DNA of 64,000 nt, from assembly GCA_023435565.1 (NCBI GenBank), contig JAEYRN010000088.1, positions 1 through 64,000 on the forward strand, read 5' to 3'. This stretch comes from Bacillota bacterium (GTDB lineage Bacteria > Bacillota > UBA4882 > UBA8346). Both the position numbers and the translations under genes were made by a program. The notes beneath the pieces were generated by a model. That model ran no database searches. It saw nothing but the letters and a program-made list of their open reading frames with translations, and had not been told where the DNA came from. Positions 43,086 to 52,060 of the stretch are shown one piece after another (the first letter of the stretch is position 1; each line of letters starts with the position of its first letter).

Positions 43086-44168
43086 TCATTCAATAGCTCT
43101 TTCGATAGTTCCCCCTCCCAATACCAGGTCTTCCTGGTAAAAAACCACTGCTTGTCCAGGTGTCACCGCCCGTTGCGGTTCGTCAAAGATGACTTCAGCT
43201 TGATTTTCGTAAGCTTTGATTCGTGCCGGAGCGGGCTTGGCCGTATATCTGATTTTCGCTTCTACCGTTAATTCCCGATCAAGCCGATCAAAGGCGATCC
43301 AATTAAGATTGGCAGCCAACAACTTCTTGGTAAAAACCGCTTCCGCCGGTCCTACAATTACCTCATTTCGCTCCGGGTCGATGGCGGTTACAAACAGGGG
43401 TACCCCTGCGGCAATTCCAAGCCCTTTTCGTTGTCCTATGGTAAAATTAGTTATCCCGGTATGCTCCCCTAAGATTTTCCCTTCCAGATCCACAATTTTC
43501 CCTGATCTAGTGGAGCCCGGCCGGTATTCTTCAATAAAGCGCCGGTAATCCTGATCGGGAACGAAACAAATTTCTTGACTTTCCTGTTTAGAAGCTACCG
43601 CTAATCCGAATCGCTCGGCCTCTTTTCTAATCTCCGCTTTGGTAAAACCTCCAAGCGGAAATAGACTCTCCTTCAACTGTTCCTGGTTCAGTCCGTATAA
43701 AACATAACTCTGATCTTTGGTCAAATCGTTCCCTTTACGCAATAACCAACGGCCCTTAACGGAATCATAATCATTCCGAACATAATGGCCGGTAGCCACA
43801 TACTGGCCCCCCAAAGCCTTTACCTTATCCAACAATTTGGCGAATTTGAGGCGCTGGTTACAGACAATACAAGGATTCGGAGTCCGGCCTTGAAGGTATT
43901 CGGCGACAAAATTGTCAATTACATTTTCACGAAAAGACTCGTGTAAATTCAAAACATAATAGGGAATCCGCAGCTTATTGGCAACCGCCCGCGCGTCTTC
44001 AACTGCTTCTAATGAACAACAACCGTCTTCCGCTGCGTTTCCATAAGGCAATTCAGGGGACCAAAGCTGCATTGTCACCCCGATTACTTCATGACCTTGT
44101 TCTAGAAGGAGGGCAGCCGCGACTGAACTATCAACTCCCCCGCTCATTGCTACGATAACCGTTGCCAT
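43086..44168 (-). CDS. mnmA: tRNA-specific 2-thiouridylase MnmA
   Basis: Thiolates the wobble uridine of Lys, Glu and Gln tRNAs. The 360 residues carry the PP-loop AMSGGVDSS, catalytic Cys in PNPCIVCNQRLKF near residue 100, the second Cys in ESQEICFVPD near residue 200, and a C-terminal beta-barrel (GQAVVFYQ). It receives sulphur from the adjacent cysteine desulphurase. A 208-base gap separates it from iscU. Confidence 0.96.
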   Translation of the reverse strand: MATVIVAMSGGVDSSVAAALLLEQGHEVIGVTMQLWSPELPYGNAAEDGCCSLEAVEDARAVANKLRIPYYVLNLHESFRENVIDNFVAEYLQGRTPNPCIVCNQRLKFAKLLDKVKALGGQYVATGHYVRNDYDSVKGRWLLRKGNDLTKDQSYVLYGLNQEQLKESLFPLGGFTKAEIRKEAERFGLAVASKQESQEICFVPDQDYRRFIEEYRPGSTRSGKIVDLEGKILGEHTGITNFTIGQRKGLGIAAGVPLFVTAIDPERNEVIVGPAEAVFTKKLLAANLNWIAFDRLDRELTVEAKIRYTAKPAPARIKAYENQAEVIFDEPQRAVTPGQAVVFYQEDLVLGGGTIERAIE

Positions 44169-44223
44169 TAAACCATCCGTTCTTATATTCGTTACGCGTG
44201 AAAATCATGGTTTATTTACCCTA

Positions 44224-44308
44224 TCATGGGTTTTAATTTCATGTCCGCCGCGGATTAAAACCCACGGCTAAGCAGTAAATTCATTCTAAAGCCCAGTTTC
44301 ACCGGGCT
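44224..44308. repeat. Two small inverted repeats between mnmA and iscU
   Basis: gggttttaat/attaaaaccc (44228-44237, 44254-44263) with a GC-rich loop, then agcccagtttcaccgggct (44290-44308). The second could terminate iscU transcription, but has no T-run. Confidence 0.4.
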
Positions 44309-44376
44309 CCGTGATACTTCCAAGCCTGTTTAAAAATAAGAGCTAAAAAGACCAATCATCGCTTAACGCGGTACTT

Positions 44377-44751
44377 TTAACGCGTAACGACTTTAGCCCG
44401 ATAATCCTCAATCGCCTTATGCAGCGCGTCAGCCGCTAAATTAGAACAATGCATTTTCTGAGGGGGCAGTCCGTCAAGGGCTTCCGCCACCGCCCGATTC
44501 GTTATTTGTAAAGCTTCGTCAAGGGTCTTGCCTTTAACCATCTCCGTGACCATACTGCTAGTAGCGATGGCCGCTCCACAGCCAAATGTCTTAAACTTGA
44601 CATCGGCGATCCGATCACCTTCTATTTTTAAATAGATTTTCATAATATCCCCGCAAACTGCGTTTCCAACCTCCCCGATTCCGTCTGCGCCGGATATTTC
44701 ACCCACATTACGCGGGTTTTGAAAATGGTCCATTACCTTTTCAGTGTACAT
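44377..44751 (-). CDS. iscU: Iron-sulphur cluster scaffold (IscU/NifU N-domain)
   Basis: A 124-residue scaffold with three ligand Cys: GNAVCGDIM near residue 34, FGCGAAIATSSM near residue 60 and KMHCSNLAADAL near residue 103. ATG 44751 follows GGAG by eight bases; a GTG nine bases upstream is less likely. It overlaps the iscS end by 19 bases, so the pair is coupled. Confidence 0.94.
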   Translation of the reverse strand: MYTEKVMDHFQNPRNVGEISGADGIGEVGNAVCGDIMKIYLKIEGDRIADVKFKTFGCGAAIATSSMVTEMVKGKTLDEALQITNRAVAEALDGLPPQKMHCSNLAADALHKAIEDYRAKVVTR

Positions 44752-45932
44752 GTCGAACACTCCCTTCGCTCCGAATTATAAAGCGGTGACATCGCTCTGA
44801 GTTTGGCGACAATCTCGGGTAAAATATCCAGTAAATAATCGATCTCTTCCCTGGTGGTCGATTTACCCAAAGTTAGGCGGAGCGAGCCATGAGCAATTTC
44901 ATGACAAATTCCCATTGCTAAAAGTACATGAGACGGCTCCAACGATCCGGAAGTGCAAGCCGAACCGCTTGATGCGGCAATCCCTTTAAGGTCAAGGTTC
45001 AGTAATAGTGATTCTCCCTCAATAAACTCAAAACTGAAGTTGGTATTTCCGGGCAATCTCAAGTTCCGATCGCCGTTTAAACGGACGTGATCGAACCGGG
45101 AGAGCACTGAGTCGATTAAATAATCCCTTAAAGCGGTGATTCGTTTTTGACTCTGCTCCAATTCGGAATTGGCCAAACTTAACGCTTTTGCCATACCGAC
45201 GATTCCGGCAATGTTTTCCGTTCCAGCCCGCCGGTTCCGTTCTTGGCCCCCACCTAAGATCAAAGGTTCCAATTTTATCCCCTTACGGACGTATAATGCG
45301 CCGACGCCCTTCAGTCCGTAAAATTTATGAGCAGCCATTGACAGAAGATCCACTGAAAGGTCGTTTACATTTACCGGAATTGAGCCTACTGTTTGAACGG
45401 CGTCGGTATGAAAAATCACCTTACGTTCCCTTAATAACCTTCCAATATCCGCAACTGGTTGAATCGTTCCAACCTCATTATTGGCATGCATTATTGAAAC
45501 CAAAATCGTACGGTCGGTCAAAGCGTTGAGTATATCATCGGGGTTGACTATCCCTTGTCTGTTCACTGGGATGATCGTCAGTTCAAACCCTTGTTTTTCT
45601 AAAAACTTACATGTATCATAAACCGCATGATGCTCGATGGCAGAGGTTATGATATGATTGCCCCGGTCACGATAGGCAAAAGCCACTCCCCGCAAAGCCA
45701 TGTTATCGCTTTCCGAACCGCTACCGGTAAAGATAATCTCTCTTGGTTCGGCGGCGCCGATTTCCCGAGCGATTACTGACCTAGCGTCTTCGATGACTTT
45801 CCGATTATCCCGCCCGAATGAATGAATGCTGGAAGGATTACCAAATGACTCGACAAAGTATGGCATTATTTCTTCCAATACTCTCGGATCAACTGGAGTA
45901 GTAGCGGCATGGTCGAGGTAAATTCGTTTCAT
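44733..45932 (-). CDS. iscS: Cysteine desulfurase (IscS/NifS)
   Basis: Mobilises sulphur from cysteine for clusters and for MnmA. The 399-residue PLP enzyme starts at ATG 45932 (MKRIYLDHAATTP). It has the PLP Lys in LLSMAAHKFYGLKG near residue 205 and the mobile-loop Cys in SSGSACTSGSLEPSHVL near residue 325. The C-terminal CSTC adds two extra Cys. Upstream, where many Firmicutes have an Rrf2 regulator (CymR/IscR), there is a racemase-like gene instead. Confidence 0.96.
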   Translation of the reverse strand: MKRIYLDHAATTPVDPRVLEEIMPYFVESFGNPSSIHSFGRDNRKVIEDARSVIAREIGAAEPREIIFTGSGSESDNMALRGVAFAYRDRGNHIITSAIEHHAVYDTCKFLEKQGFELTIIPVNRQGIVNPDDILNALTDRTILVSIMHANNEVGTIQPVADIGRLLRERKVIFHTDAVQTVGSIPVNVNDLSVDLLSMAAHKFYGLKGVGALYVRKGIKLEPLILGGGQERNRRAGTENIAGIVGMAKALSLANSELEQSQKRITALRDYLIDSVLSRFDHVRLNGDRNLRLPGNTNFSFEFIEGESLLLNLDLKGIAASSGSACTSGSLEPSHVLLAMGICHEIAHGSLRLTLGKSTTREEIDYLLDILPEIVAKLRAMSPLYNSERRECSTCTLKR

Positions 45933-46112
45933 CTTGCATCCCTTCTTAGTAATTAATTTAAACACAGTATTTTTTAATTCCTACTAATTTACTAGGATTT
46001 ATTTAAATCCTACCATACCTCCACCGCACTGTCAATAAATAATTTAACCATATTAATAATTTATTAATATAAATAATCTAACCAGATACATCGAAGTACA
46101 TTCTTATCAATA

Positions 46113-47159
46113 TTAGTATTCATAAAACTTTTCCACATAGGGCGAGGTCATTAATGCTAAAAGTCCCCAATAACTCGGTAAAAAACGAATCGCAGCCCCA
46201 ACCTTTATCTGTTCTCGGCTTGCCAATATTAAATAGTCACTACTTCCGCCTAAAATTTCAACTCCCGGCTCCAACGGGGTTAGTCCGGATAAAGCGGTAT
46301 CCTGTTGGCCGAGATTAACCAATAGTCGATATCCATCCTTAACTTCCGGAAACTCCGGTTTTCGTCCGAAAGCATCACAACCGATTTCTCCATCGGAAAG
46401 AGCGGGTTTCCATCGGCTCTGCAACACTTCAGCTTCTACTATAAATGCGTCGGAAAATAAATCCGGAATAATCTTGCCGGTTAAAGTTTCCCGCCCTAAC
46501 AAAATCCCTTCTCCAATACGAAGATGATTTATTCCTAAAGGGAGCGAACCCGAATATAACATAGGGAGACTGCTGGAATTCCCTCCCGAAACGTACTGTA
46601 TCGGAAAATGAAATTCCTCTTTTAACAGATTCGCGATGGCGATCAATTTATTTAGCTTATTCGGCGTCGGTTTTACACCTGCAAAACAAGAAAAATTAGC
46701 CCCGACTCCAATAATGTCCGTATGTTTCAATTTACTGCAAAAACGTGCTAATTCAATTATTTCATTTTCTAAAACGCCTTCGCGCCTATCTCCTAGATCC
46801 ACCATCAACATAATCCGATGATGGCCCCCGATTCCATCAATCGAAGCGATTGTTTCCGGTTCTGAGTTCAGACTGGTATCGGTAAACCGGACTACTTTTT
46901 CCAATTTACTAATACTGGGGAGCCGCAGTAGAACTCGGTTTACTCCTGTTAAGACACTAAACCGTTCCAAATTTTCAATCCGGGAATCGCCCAATTCCCT
47001 CAGCCCGGCGGCAACCAACGCCTCCACAATCTTCAAATCGCCGGCCAGCCCTTTAACTACTCCATTTAAAATAACACCCTGCTGATAACATTTTTTTTGG
47101 ATCAGTTGAAGATTACGGACTATTTTAGGAATATCGATTACAATACGGGGTAAAGCCAT
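46113..47159 (-). CDS. Alanine/ornithine racemase-family PLP enzyme
   Basis: 348 residues from ATG 47159 (MALPRIVIDIPKI), after GAGGG and one base after the rarA stop. The much longer upstream frame is inside rarA and spurious. It is a fold-type III TIM barrel with the PLP Lys in GVVKGLAGD near residue 33, GDSRIENLE, MLMVDLGDRREG and VSGGNSSSLPML near residue 195. This is the ornithine-racemase-like group (Orr/YhfX side) rather than Alr. Substrate uncertain; it may make D-ornithine or another D-amino acid. Confidence 0.85.
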   Translation of the reverse strand: MALPRIVIDIPKIVRNLQLIQKKCYQQGVILNGVVKGLAGDLKIVEALVAAGLRELGDSRIENLERFSVLTGVNRVLLRLPSISKLEKVVRFTDTSLNSEPETIASIDGIGGHHRIMLMVDLGDRREGVLENEIIELARFCSKLKHTDIIGVGANFSCFAGVKPTPNKLNKLIAIANLLKEEFHFPIQYVSGGNSSSLPMLYSGSLPLGINHLRIGEGILLGRETLTGKIIPDLFSDAFIVEAEVLQSRWKPALSDGEIGCDAFGRKPEFPEVKDGYRLLVNLGQQDTALSGLTPLEPGVEILGGSSDYLILASREQIKVGAAIRFLPSYWGLLALMTSPYVEKFYEY

Positions 47160-47160
47160 T

Positions 47161-48498
47161 TTATCCCTCGGTTTTGATTTTTGATTGAATCCGTTCCAAA
47201 TAATCCTGGATTTCTTTTTCATAGCCGTGGTTGGTCGGTTGATAATATATTTTTCCCAAAAGGTTAGCTGGTAAATAGTCTTGTTTGATAAACCCACATG
47301 GGTAATCATGAGGGTAGAGGTAACCGATACCGTCTCCCAACCGGGAAGCGCCGGGATGGGAGGAGTCACGCAAGTGGGCAGGGACTGTCTGGTTTTCATA
47401 ATTTTGAACATCGGACATAGCTTGATGGATTGCCTGGCAGCCGGCATTAGACTTAGGGGCGGTAGCAATATAAATAGCCGCCTGGGCCATGGGAATCTGA
47501 GCCTCAGGTAGCCCAATCATCTCCAATGCCTGTGCCGCTGCAACCGCTACCAATAAAGCCCTAGGATCGGCATTGCCTACATCTTCGGCAGCGTGAATAA
47601 TCATCCTCCGAGCTATAAACTTTGGGTCTTCTCCTGCGCTTAGCATTCTTGCCAGATAATAAACGGCGGCGTCAGGATCGGAGCCCCGCATCGACTTAAT
47701 AAAAGCAGATATAGTATCATAATGGTTCTGTCCGTCCCGATCGTAATCGATAGGCCGTTGTTGGATACAATCGGACAAAATCTCTAAAGTTATATGTACT
47801 TTTCCGGAGTCCGGCTCTGATTTGGTAGTAAGCGCCGCAAGTTCAAGAGCATTCAAAGCGATTCTGGCGTCACCGTCAGCTTTATTTACTAGAAACTCCA
47901 GGGCGGATTCATCCAATTCTACCCGGTAATCAGCCAAACCGCGTTCCTTGTCTAAAAGAGCATTGTTAATAATCCGTTTCAAAGCACTGTTAGTCAAAGT
48001 AGAAAATCTAAAAATCATACTCCGGGATATTAATGGTGAATTCACTTCATAGAGAGGATTTTCGGTAGTGGCCCCAATCAATAAAACCGTACCGTCTTCC
48101 ACTGCCGGAAGTAGAGCGTCTTGTTGTGATTTATTAAAACGGTGGATTTCATCAACGAATAAGATCGTCTTACGCTGGTAAAGTTGATAACGTTCCCGGG
48201 CTTCGGAAATAAGCCGCCGGATGTCAGCTACCCCGGCAGTAACGGCATTAAGGCTTTCAAATACAGCGCTGGTTGTATTGGCTATAATTCGTGCTAAAGT
48301 TGTTTTTCCAGTCCCCGGCGGTCCGTAAAAAATCATTGACCTTAACCGATCAGCTTCAATTGCCCTTCGGAGTAATCGCCCCGGCCCTACTATCTCATCC
48401 TGTCCCATAAATTCATCGAGGTTCCGTGGACGCATCCTGGCAGCCAGTGGAGCTTCTTTTTGGAGATTTGATTCCGCGCTAGATGAAAAGAGATCCAT
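47161..48498 (-). CDS. rarA: Replication-associated recombination protein A (MgsA/RarA)
   Basis: An AAA+ ATPase acting at stalled forks. The 445 residues start at ATG 48498 (MDLFSSS). Motifs: Walker A FYGPPGTGKTT near residue 57, Walker B LFVDEIHRFNKSQQD near residue 115, sensor 1 GATTENP, a lid, and the C-terminal tetramerisation domain (RGSDPDAAVYYLARML). A consensus promoter lies upstream. Confidence 0.96.
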   Translation of the reverse strand: MDLFSSSAESNLQKEAPLAARMRPRNLDEFMGQDEIVGPGRLLRRAIEADRLRSMIFYGPPGTGKTTLARIIANTTSAVFESLNAVTAGVADIRRLISEARERYQLYQRKTILFVDEIHRFNKSQQDALLPAVEDGTVLLIGATTENPLYEVNSPLISRSMIFRFSTLTNSALKRIINNALLDKERGLADYRVELDESALEFLVNKADGDARIALNALELAALTTKSEPDSGKVHITLEILSDCIQQRPIDYDRDGQNHYDTISAFIKSMRGSDPDAAVYYLARMLSAGEDPKFIARRMIIHAAEDVGNADPRALLVAVAAAQALEMIGLPEAQIPMAQAAIYIATAPKSNAGCQAIHQAMSDVQNYENQTVPAHLRDSSHPGASRLGDGIGYLYPHDYPCGFIKQDYLPANLLGKIYYQPTNHGYEKEIQDYLERIQSKIKTEG

Positions 48499-48536
48499 AC
48501 TATTCACCCCAATAGCTCAGTTCTATTATTAAAATA

Positions 48537-48565
48537 AATATAAACTTTGATATAATCACTGTCAA
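48537..48565 (-). promoter_or_regulatory. Promoter of rarA
   Basis: Minus-strand TTGACA (48560-48565), 17-base spacer, TATATT (48537-48542), about 38 bases before ATG 48498. Confidence 0.75.
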
Positions 48566-48584
48566 GGCACTATTGATTTTAGTA

Positions 48585-48622
48585 AATATAAAAAGTACGG
48601 AAAACATTGCATTCTCCGTACC
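48585..48622 (-). terminator. Terminator after the exported 227-residue protein
   Basis: Minus-strand stem gtacgga/tccgtac (48595-48601, 48615-48621) extended by flanking pairs, followed by ctttttatattt. Confidence 0.8.
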
Positions 48623-48662
48623 TTTAATCGTGTACAATCGATTACCTTTGAACGAATTTAGT

Positions 48663-49346
48663 TTACCTTTTTGAGATTTTAATCATTTTCACCAAGCCTT
48701 GAGGATTCACCAAAAATCTTAAGACCGAACCCCCTCGACGCGCTTGATAATCAACTTGCCATCTATCGTAATTATAATTAATATCTATTAATTTACCCAA
48801 TTCAATCGAATTAAACTCCGCCCAAGTTTGCGCCGCCCGTTCCGCCTCGGAAAGAGATTGTACTTCGCCTTTTCCGGCAGTGACCGGAGGTTCGAAACTA
48901 TCCCAATGATATTCCGGTGAGAAACCTACCACTTGTTCCGGTAACACCCAATTGTCTTCCTTAAGGCTGATGTTAATCCGGTAAGGTCCGGAAATTTTAT
49001 ACTTTTGGATATTACCGGTAGCAAATGTCATTTCAATCCGAGAGTTTTGAGGCGACCATTTGAAAGGCGTTACCGTGGTAGCTAGGCCTAACCACTCACC
49101 TTTTTTTTGTCCTTCCAAATTGCCGGTTACAACAAAATCTCCTTCCCGGTAAGCTTTGATCTCTAATTCAAATTTAATCGACTCCGCTTTTTGATCTTGA
49201 TCGACGTCGACCAATTCAAAGGTACCAGGTAGCACTAGCTCAACCTGTTCATCAAGGATTACTTCGTCCTGGTTGGCGTCGCTCGGAAGAATGAACATTA
49301 AACTAATTCCAATTACTACTCCGATAATCAGAATTTTTTTTAACAA
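48663..49346 (-). CDS. Exported protein of unknown function with PepSY-like C-terminus
   Basis: 227 residues from TTG 49346, eight bases after GGAG. The signal peptide (KKILIIGVVIGISLMFILPSDA) is followed by two beta-rich regions. The first (about 35-145) reads VELVLPGTFELVDVDQDQKAESIKFELEI, like a secreted dimerisation or carbohydrate-type sandwich. The final 60 residues, with AQTWAEFNSIELGKL and WQVDYQARRGGSVLRFLVNPQG, look like a PepSY-type fold. No catalytic motif seen. Monocistronic, with its own terminator. Confidence 0.75.
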   Translation of the reverse strand: MLKKILIIGVVIGISLMFILPSDANQDEVILDEQVELVLPGTFELVDVDQDQKAESIKFELEIKAYREGDFVVTGNLEGQKKGEWLGLATTVTPFKWSPQNSRIEMTFATGNIQKYKISGPYRINISLKEDNWVLPEQVVGFSPEYHWDSFEPPVTAGKGEVQSLSEAERAAQTWAEFNSIELGKLIDINYNYDRWQVDYQARRGGSVLRFLVNPQGLVKMIKISKR

Positions 49347-49493
49347 AAAAATCACTCCGTATCTTTTTATACCAAATATCATTCAAAGATATAGTAAAAC
49401 TTACATCTCGAATGCAATATGGTATTACGGAGTAGTTTCGGTTTACGGTTTAACAATCCTTTATGTAAATTTAGCCAACAATCTTGTGATGTC

Positions 49494-49850
49494 TCACGAA
49501 AAAGCAACCCGACTGATAACTTTAATCACCTGAGACTTTTCCAAGGGCTTAAGTATAAAATCCCGGGCCCCCGCTTTTAAGGCTTCCAGTATCTGCTCCC
49601 GTGAACTTTCTGTCGTGCAAATAATGATTTTAACTTTATGGTTGTCTTTAAGAAAAAGACGGATTGATTCCAAAGCATCACTGTCGGGCATAAACAGATC
49701 CTTAATTATTAATTCCGGTTGTAATCTGGAAGAAAGATTTTGAGCTTCCTGAGTAGTCCCGGCCTCATAAACCTCAAAGCCTTCATTTTTAAGTATATCT
49801 TTAATAATCATCCGCATTAAGGGTGAATCATCGACGATTAAAATTCTCAT
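49494..49850 (-). CDS. Single-domain response regulator (CheY-like)
   Basis: A 118-residue receiver only. Acid pocket in LIVDDSP at residues 4-10, phosphoacceptor Asp in KDLFMPD near residue 51, Thr in ICTTESS near residue 78, and Lys in FILKPLEK near residue 100. It has no output domain, so it likely works by protein contact. The chemoreceptor/CheW pair 2.2 kb upstream is a possible partner, although no CheA is in the window. Confidence 0.93.
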   Translation of the reverse strand: MRILIVDDSPLMRMIIKDILKNEGFEVYEAGTTQEAQNLSSRLQPELIIKDLFMPDSDALESIRLFLKDNHKVKIIICTTESSREQILEALKAGARDFILKPLEKSQVIKVISRVAFS

Positions 49851-49945
49851 CTACTGAAAACACCCCCTAAAACTATTCATATTATAGGTTCGCTCTAATC
49901 AATAATTTTCCTTTGAAAATTTCCTTTTATTTATAGTAACAACTG

Positions 49946-50281
49946 TCAATGTGTTACATTATCTCCGGTATGTACTTGATAAGACCAGTTACGTCCGTAA
50001 TTGTTATCCCAATTTTGGGCATTATCGTGAAAACAAAAGTTAAAGTTGGTTGGTTCATCGATATTTAAGGTAACCGACCAACTACCGTCCCGTCCTTTTT
50101 TCATCTGAATATCAACCGGTTTTTCCCATTCCGAACCATATCCGGCATGAATAAAGACTTTCTCAGCTTTTGCCTCAGCCAATAACCCTTTATATTTAAT
50201 TTTAACTTCATCACCAAGAGTTATCGGAACGGGTTCCATAAAAATCCCGTCAGCTACTTCTTCCAATTTTTTTCTGGGCAT
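49946..50281 (-). CDS. Starch-binding CBM25-type carbohydrate-binding protein
   Basis: A 111-residue single-domain protein. The second half has FIHAGYGSEWEKPVDIQMKK, WSVTLNIDEPTNFNFCFHD and WDNNYGRNWSYQV, matching the carbohydrate-binding CBM25 pattern with aromatic ligand residues. There is no signal peptide, so it acts inside the cell, perhaps on glycogen; that is inference. Good AAGGAGG site. Confidence 0.85.
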   Translation of the reverse strand: MPRKKLEEVADGIFMEPVPITLGDEVKIKYKGLLAEAKAEKVFIHAGYGSEWEKPVDIQMKKGRDGSWSVTLNIDEPTNFNFCFHDNAQNWDNNYGRNWSYQVHTGDNVTH

Positions 50282-50332
50282 ACTATTTTTCCTCCTTTAT
50301 AAATATCTTTACAATAGTATACCCGAATTTTA

Positions 50333-51022
50333 TTAGCATACACCAAGTAAATCATGAAAAATGGTCCAAGGGTAAATTGATGGAGGACTTGATTTGAATT
50401 CCAAGTACTCTTTCGTAATGGGGTGTTGGAACCGGAGTTTGGAAGAGAATAAAGCCAACTGTTCTCCAAGTTGATTGACCTTGGCCCCATATTTTTGGTC
50501 GCCGTAAAGCGGATGACCGATAGCAGCTAATTGCACTCGGATCTGATGTGAACGTCCGGTATCAAGAGCTATCTTTATAAAACTTAATTGCTCCCTTTTC
50601 CCAACGACCGTATAATCAAGTAATGCTTCCTTAGAACCGGGAATGGGTTTTGGTACTACAGAAACAATATTCTGACGGGAATCCTTGACTAGATGATTAT
50701 GCAACCTGTTATTATCTTTTATTAATAATCCACGAACTACCGCTAAATAGTATTTTTCAAACTTCCTTTCCCGAATCTGGGCTGATAAACGAGAGGCAGC
50801 CTTTGATGTTTTGGCAAAAACCATCACTCCACCCACCGGCCGATCGAGTCTGTGTACTAATCCCAGATAGACATTACCTGGTTTTTGATAACGTGTTTTA
50901 AGGTCATTTTTTAAAAATGTAAAAAGGTCCAAATCTCCGGATTGGTCACTCTGGGTCAGCATATTGACTGGTTTTTCTACCACCAGCAGGTGATTATCCT
51001 CAAAAATAATCTTAATTTTCAA
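50333..51022 (-). CDS. RluA-family pseudouridine synthase
   Basis: A 229-residue synthase with the catalytic Asp in VHRLDRPVGGVMVFAKT near residue 55, the DTGRSHQIRVQLAAIGHPLYGDQKYG block near residue 150, and no S4 domain. Compact size suggests a YqcB/TruC-like member acting on rRNA or tRNA; target site not assignable. TTG start after AAGGA. Confidence 0.92.
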   Translation of the reverse strand: MKIKIIFEDNHLLVVEKPVNMLTQSDQSGDLDLFTFLKNDLKTRYQKPGNVYLGLVHRLDRPVGGVMVFAKTSKAASRLSAQIRERKFEKYYLAVVRGLLIKDNNRLHNHLVKDSRQNIVSVVPKPIPGSKEALLDYTVVGKREQLSFIKIALDTGRSHQIRVQLAAIGHPLYGDQKYGAKVNQLGEQLALFSSKLRFQHPITKEYLEFKSSPPSIYPWTIFHDLLGVC

Positions 51023-51025
51023 AAT

Positions 51026-51895
51026 CTAATCCTTAGCCTCCCACCGCCCTGAAGCCCCACAAGGCAGAGTCAATTTGGAAGCCGATACCGGCAAACCAAT
51101 TTCAGCGGAGGTTATTCTTCCAGTATGTTTCCTCCCTACAGTCAAAGCCAATATGTTATTCAAAACTCCCGGAGCTAAACCCGTAGTATATGAGTTAATA
51201 AGGAAGAATAAAGGATCCTCCGTAAGCAAGTCGGCACAAATTTGAGTTAACCCGTATAACTCATCCTCAATCTTCCAAATCTCCCCGTTAGGTCCCCTAC
51301 CAAAAGAAGGCGGATCCATAATAATGCCATGGTATAGTCTGCCGCGCCGCTTTTCACGATTGACAAATTTAATCGTATCATCAACAATCCAACGAATCGG
51401 CTTTCCCTCCATGCCTGAAAGGGCTGCGTTTTCCTTAGCCCAGGCGACCATGCCTTTAGCGGCATCTACATGACAAACTTCAGCTCCGGCTGAAGCAGCC
51501 GCTAGCGTAGCACCCCCGGTATAAGCAAACAAATTAAGCACCCTAATCGATGTTTTTCTAGTTTTAATCAATCCATCAAGCCAATCCCAGTTGACGGCTT
51601 GTTCCGGAAAAAGACCGGTATGCTTAAAACCAGTAGGTCGGACATTGAATTTTAGCGTTCGATAACTTACAGACCACCGCTCGGGCAACTCTTTTAAAAA
51701 ACTCCATCTGCCTCCGCCGTTGGAATTTCGAGCATAATGTCCATGAACCTCGCCCCAAGCTTTTTTCCCTAATGTAGTCGGCCAAATGACCTGTGGGTCC
51801 GGCCTCCGTAAAACAAAACGGCCCCAACGTTCCAACCGCTCGCCTTCTCCGGTATCAAGCAACTCATAGTCTTCCCACCCATTACTAACAAACAC
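51026..51895 (-). CDS. Class I SAM-dependent RNA methyltransferase (RlmI/RlmK-like)
   Basis: About 289 residues from GTG 51895 (GGAGG eight bases upstream; TTG 51898 also fits). The N-terminus has DYELLDTGEGERLERWG, an RNA-binding-type beta region. SAM motif I is VLNLFAYTGGATLAAASAGA near residue 122, then VDAAKGMVAWAKENA, and the catalytic-type DPPSFGRG near residue 200. This matches the family with RlmI/RlmK-like domains that modify rRNA C5. Three bases separate it from the rluA-family gene, forming an RNA modification pair. Confidence 0.85.
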   Translation of the reverse strand: MFVSNGWEDYELLDTGEGERLERWGRFVLRRPDPQVIWPTTLGKKAWGEVHGHYARNSNGGGRWSFLKELPERWSVSYRTLKFNVRPTGFKHTGLFPEQAVNWDWLDGLIKTRKTSIRVLNLFAYTGGATLAAASAGAEVCHVDAAKGMVAWAKENAALSGMEGKPIRWIVDDTIKFVNREKRRGRLYHGIIMDPPSFGRGPNGEIWKIEDELYGLTQICADLLTEDPLFFLINSYTTGLAPGVLNNILALTVGRKHTGRITSAEIGLPVSASKLTLPCGASGRWEAKD

Positions 51896-51992
51896 CAACC
51901 CAACCTCCAGATTTCCAAAATATTGTACGGACAAATTTTATCATTACCCTAGTTTAAAATCAACAAACTACTTTTTTAATCAAAACCTAAAA

Positions 51993-52021
51993 AAACAAAA
52001 AAGGAGCAATCAAACTGCTCC
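51993..52021 (-). terminator. Terminator after cheW
   Basis: Minus-strand stem ggagca/tgctcc (52003-52021), followed by a long T-rich run. Confidence 0.85.
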
Positions 52022-52060
52022 ATTATTACGGTTTGTTCATCTACTTGAATGAACTATTAA

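Noticed and set aside
47160..47516. N-terminal extension of the racemase-like gene
   Set aside because: It lies in the C-terminal part of rarA in another frame; ATG 47159 has a good ribosome site.
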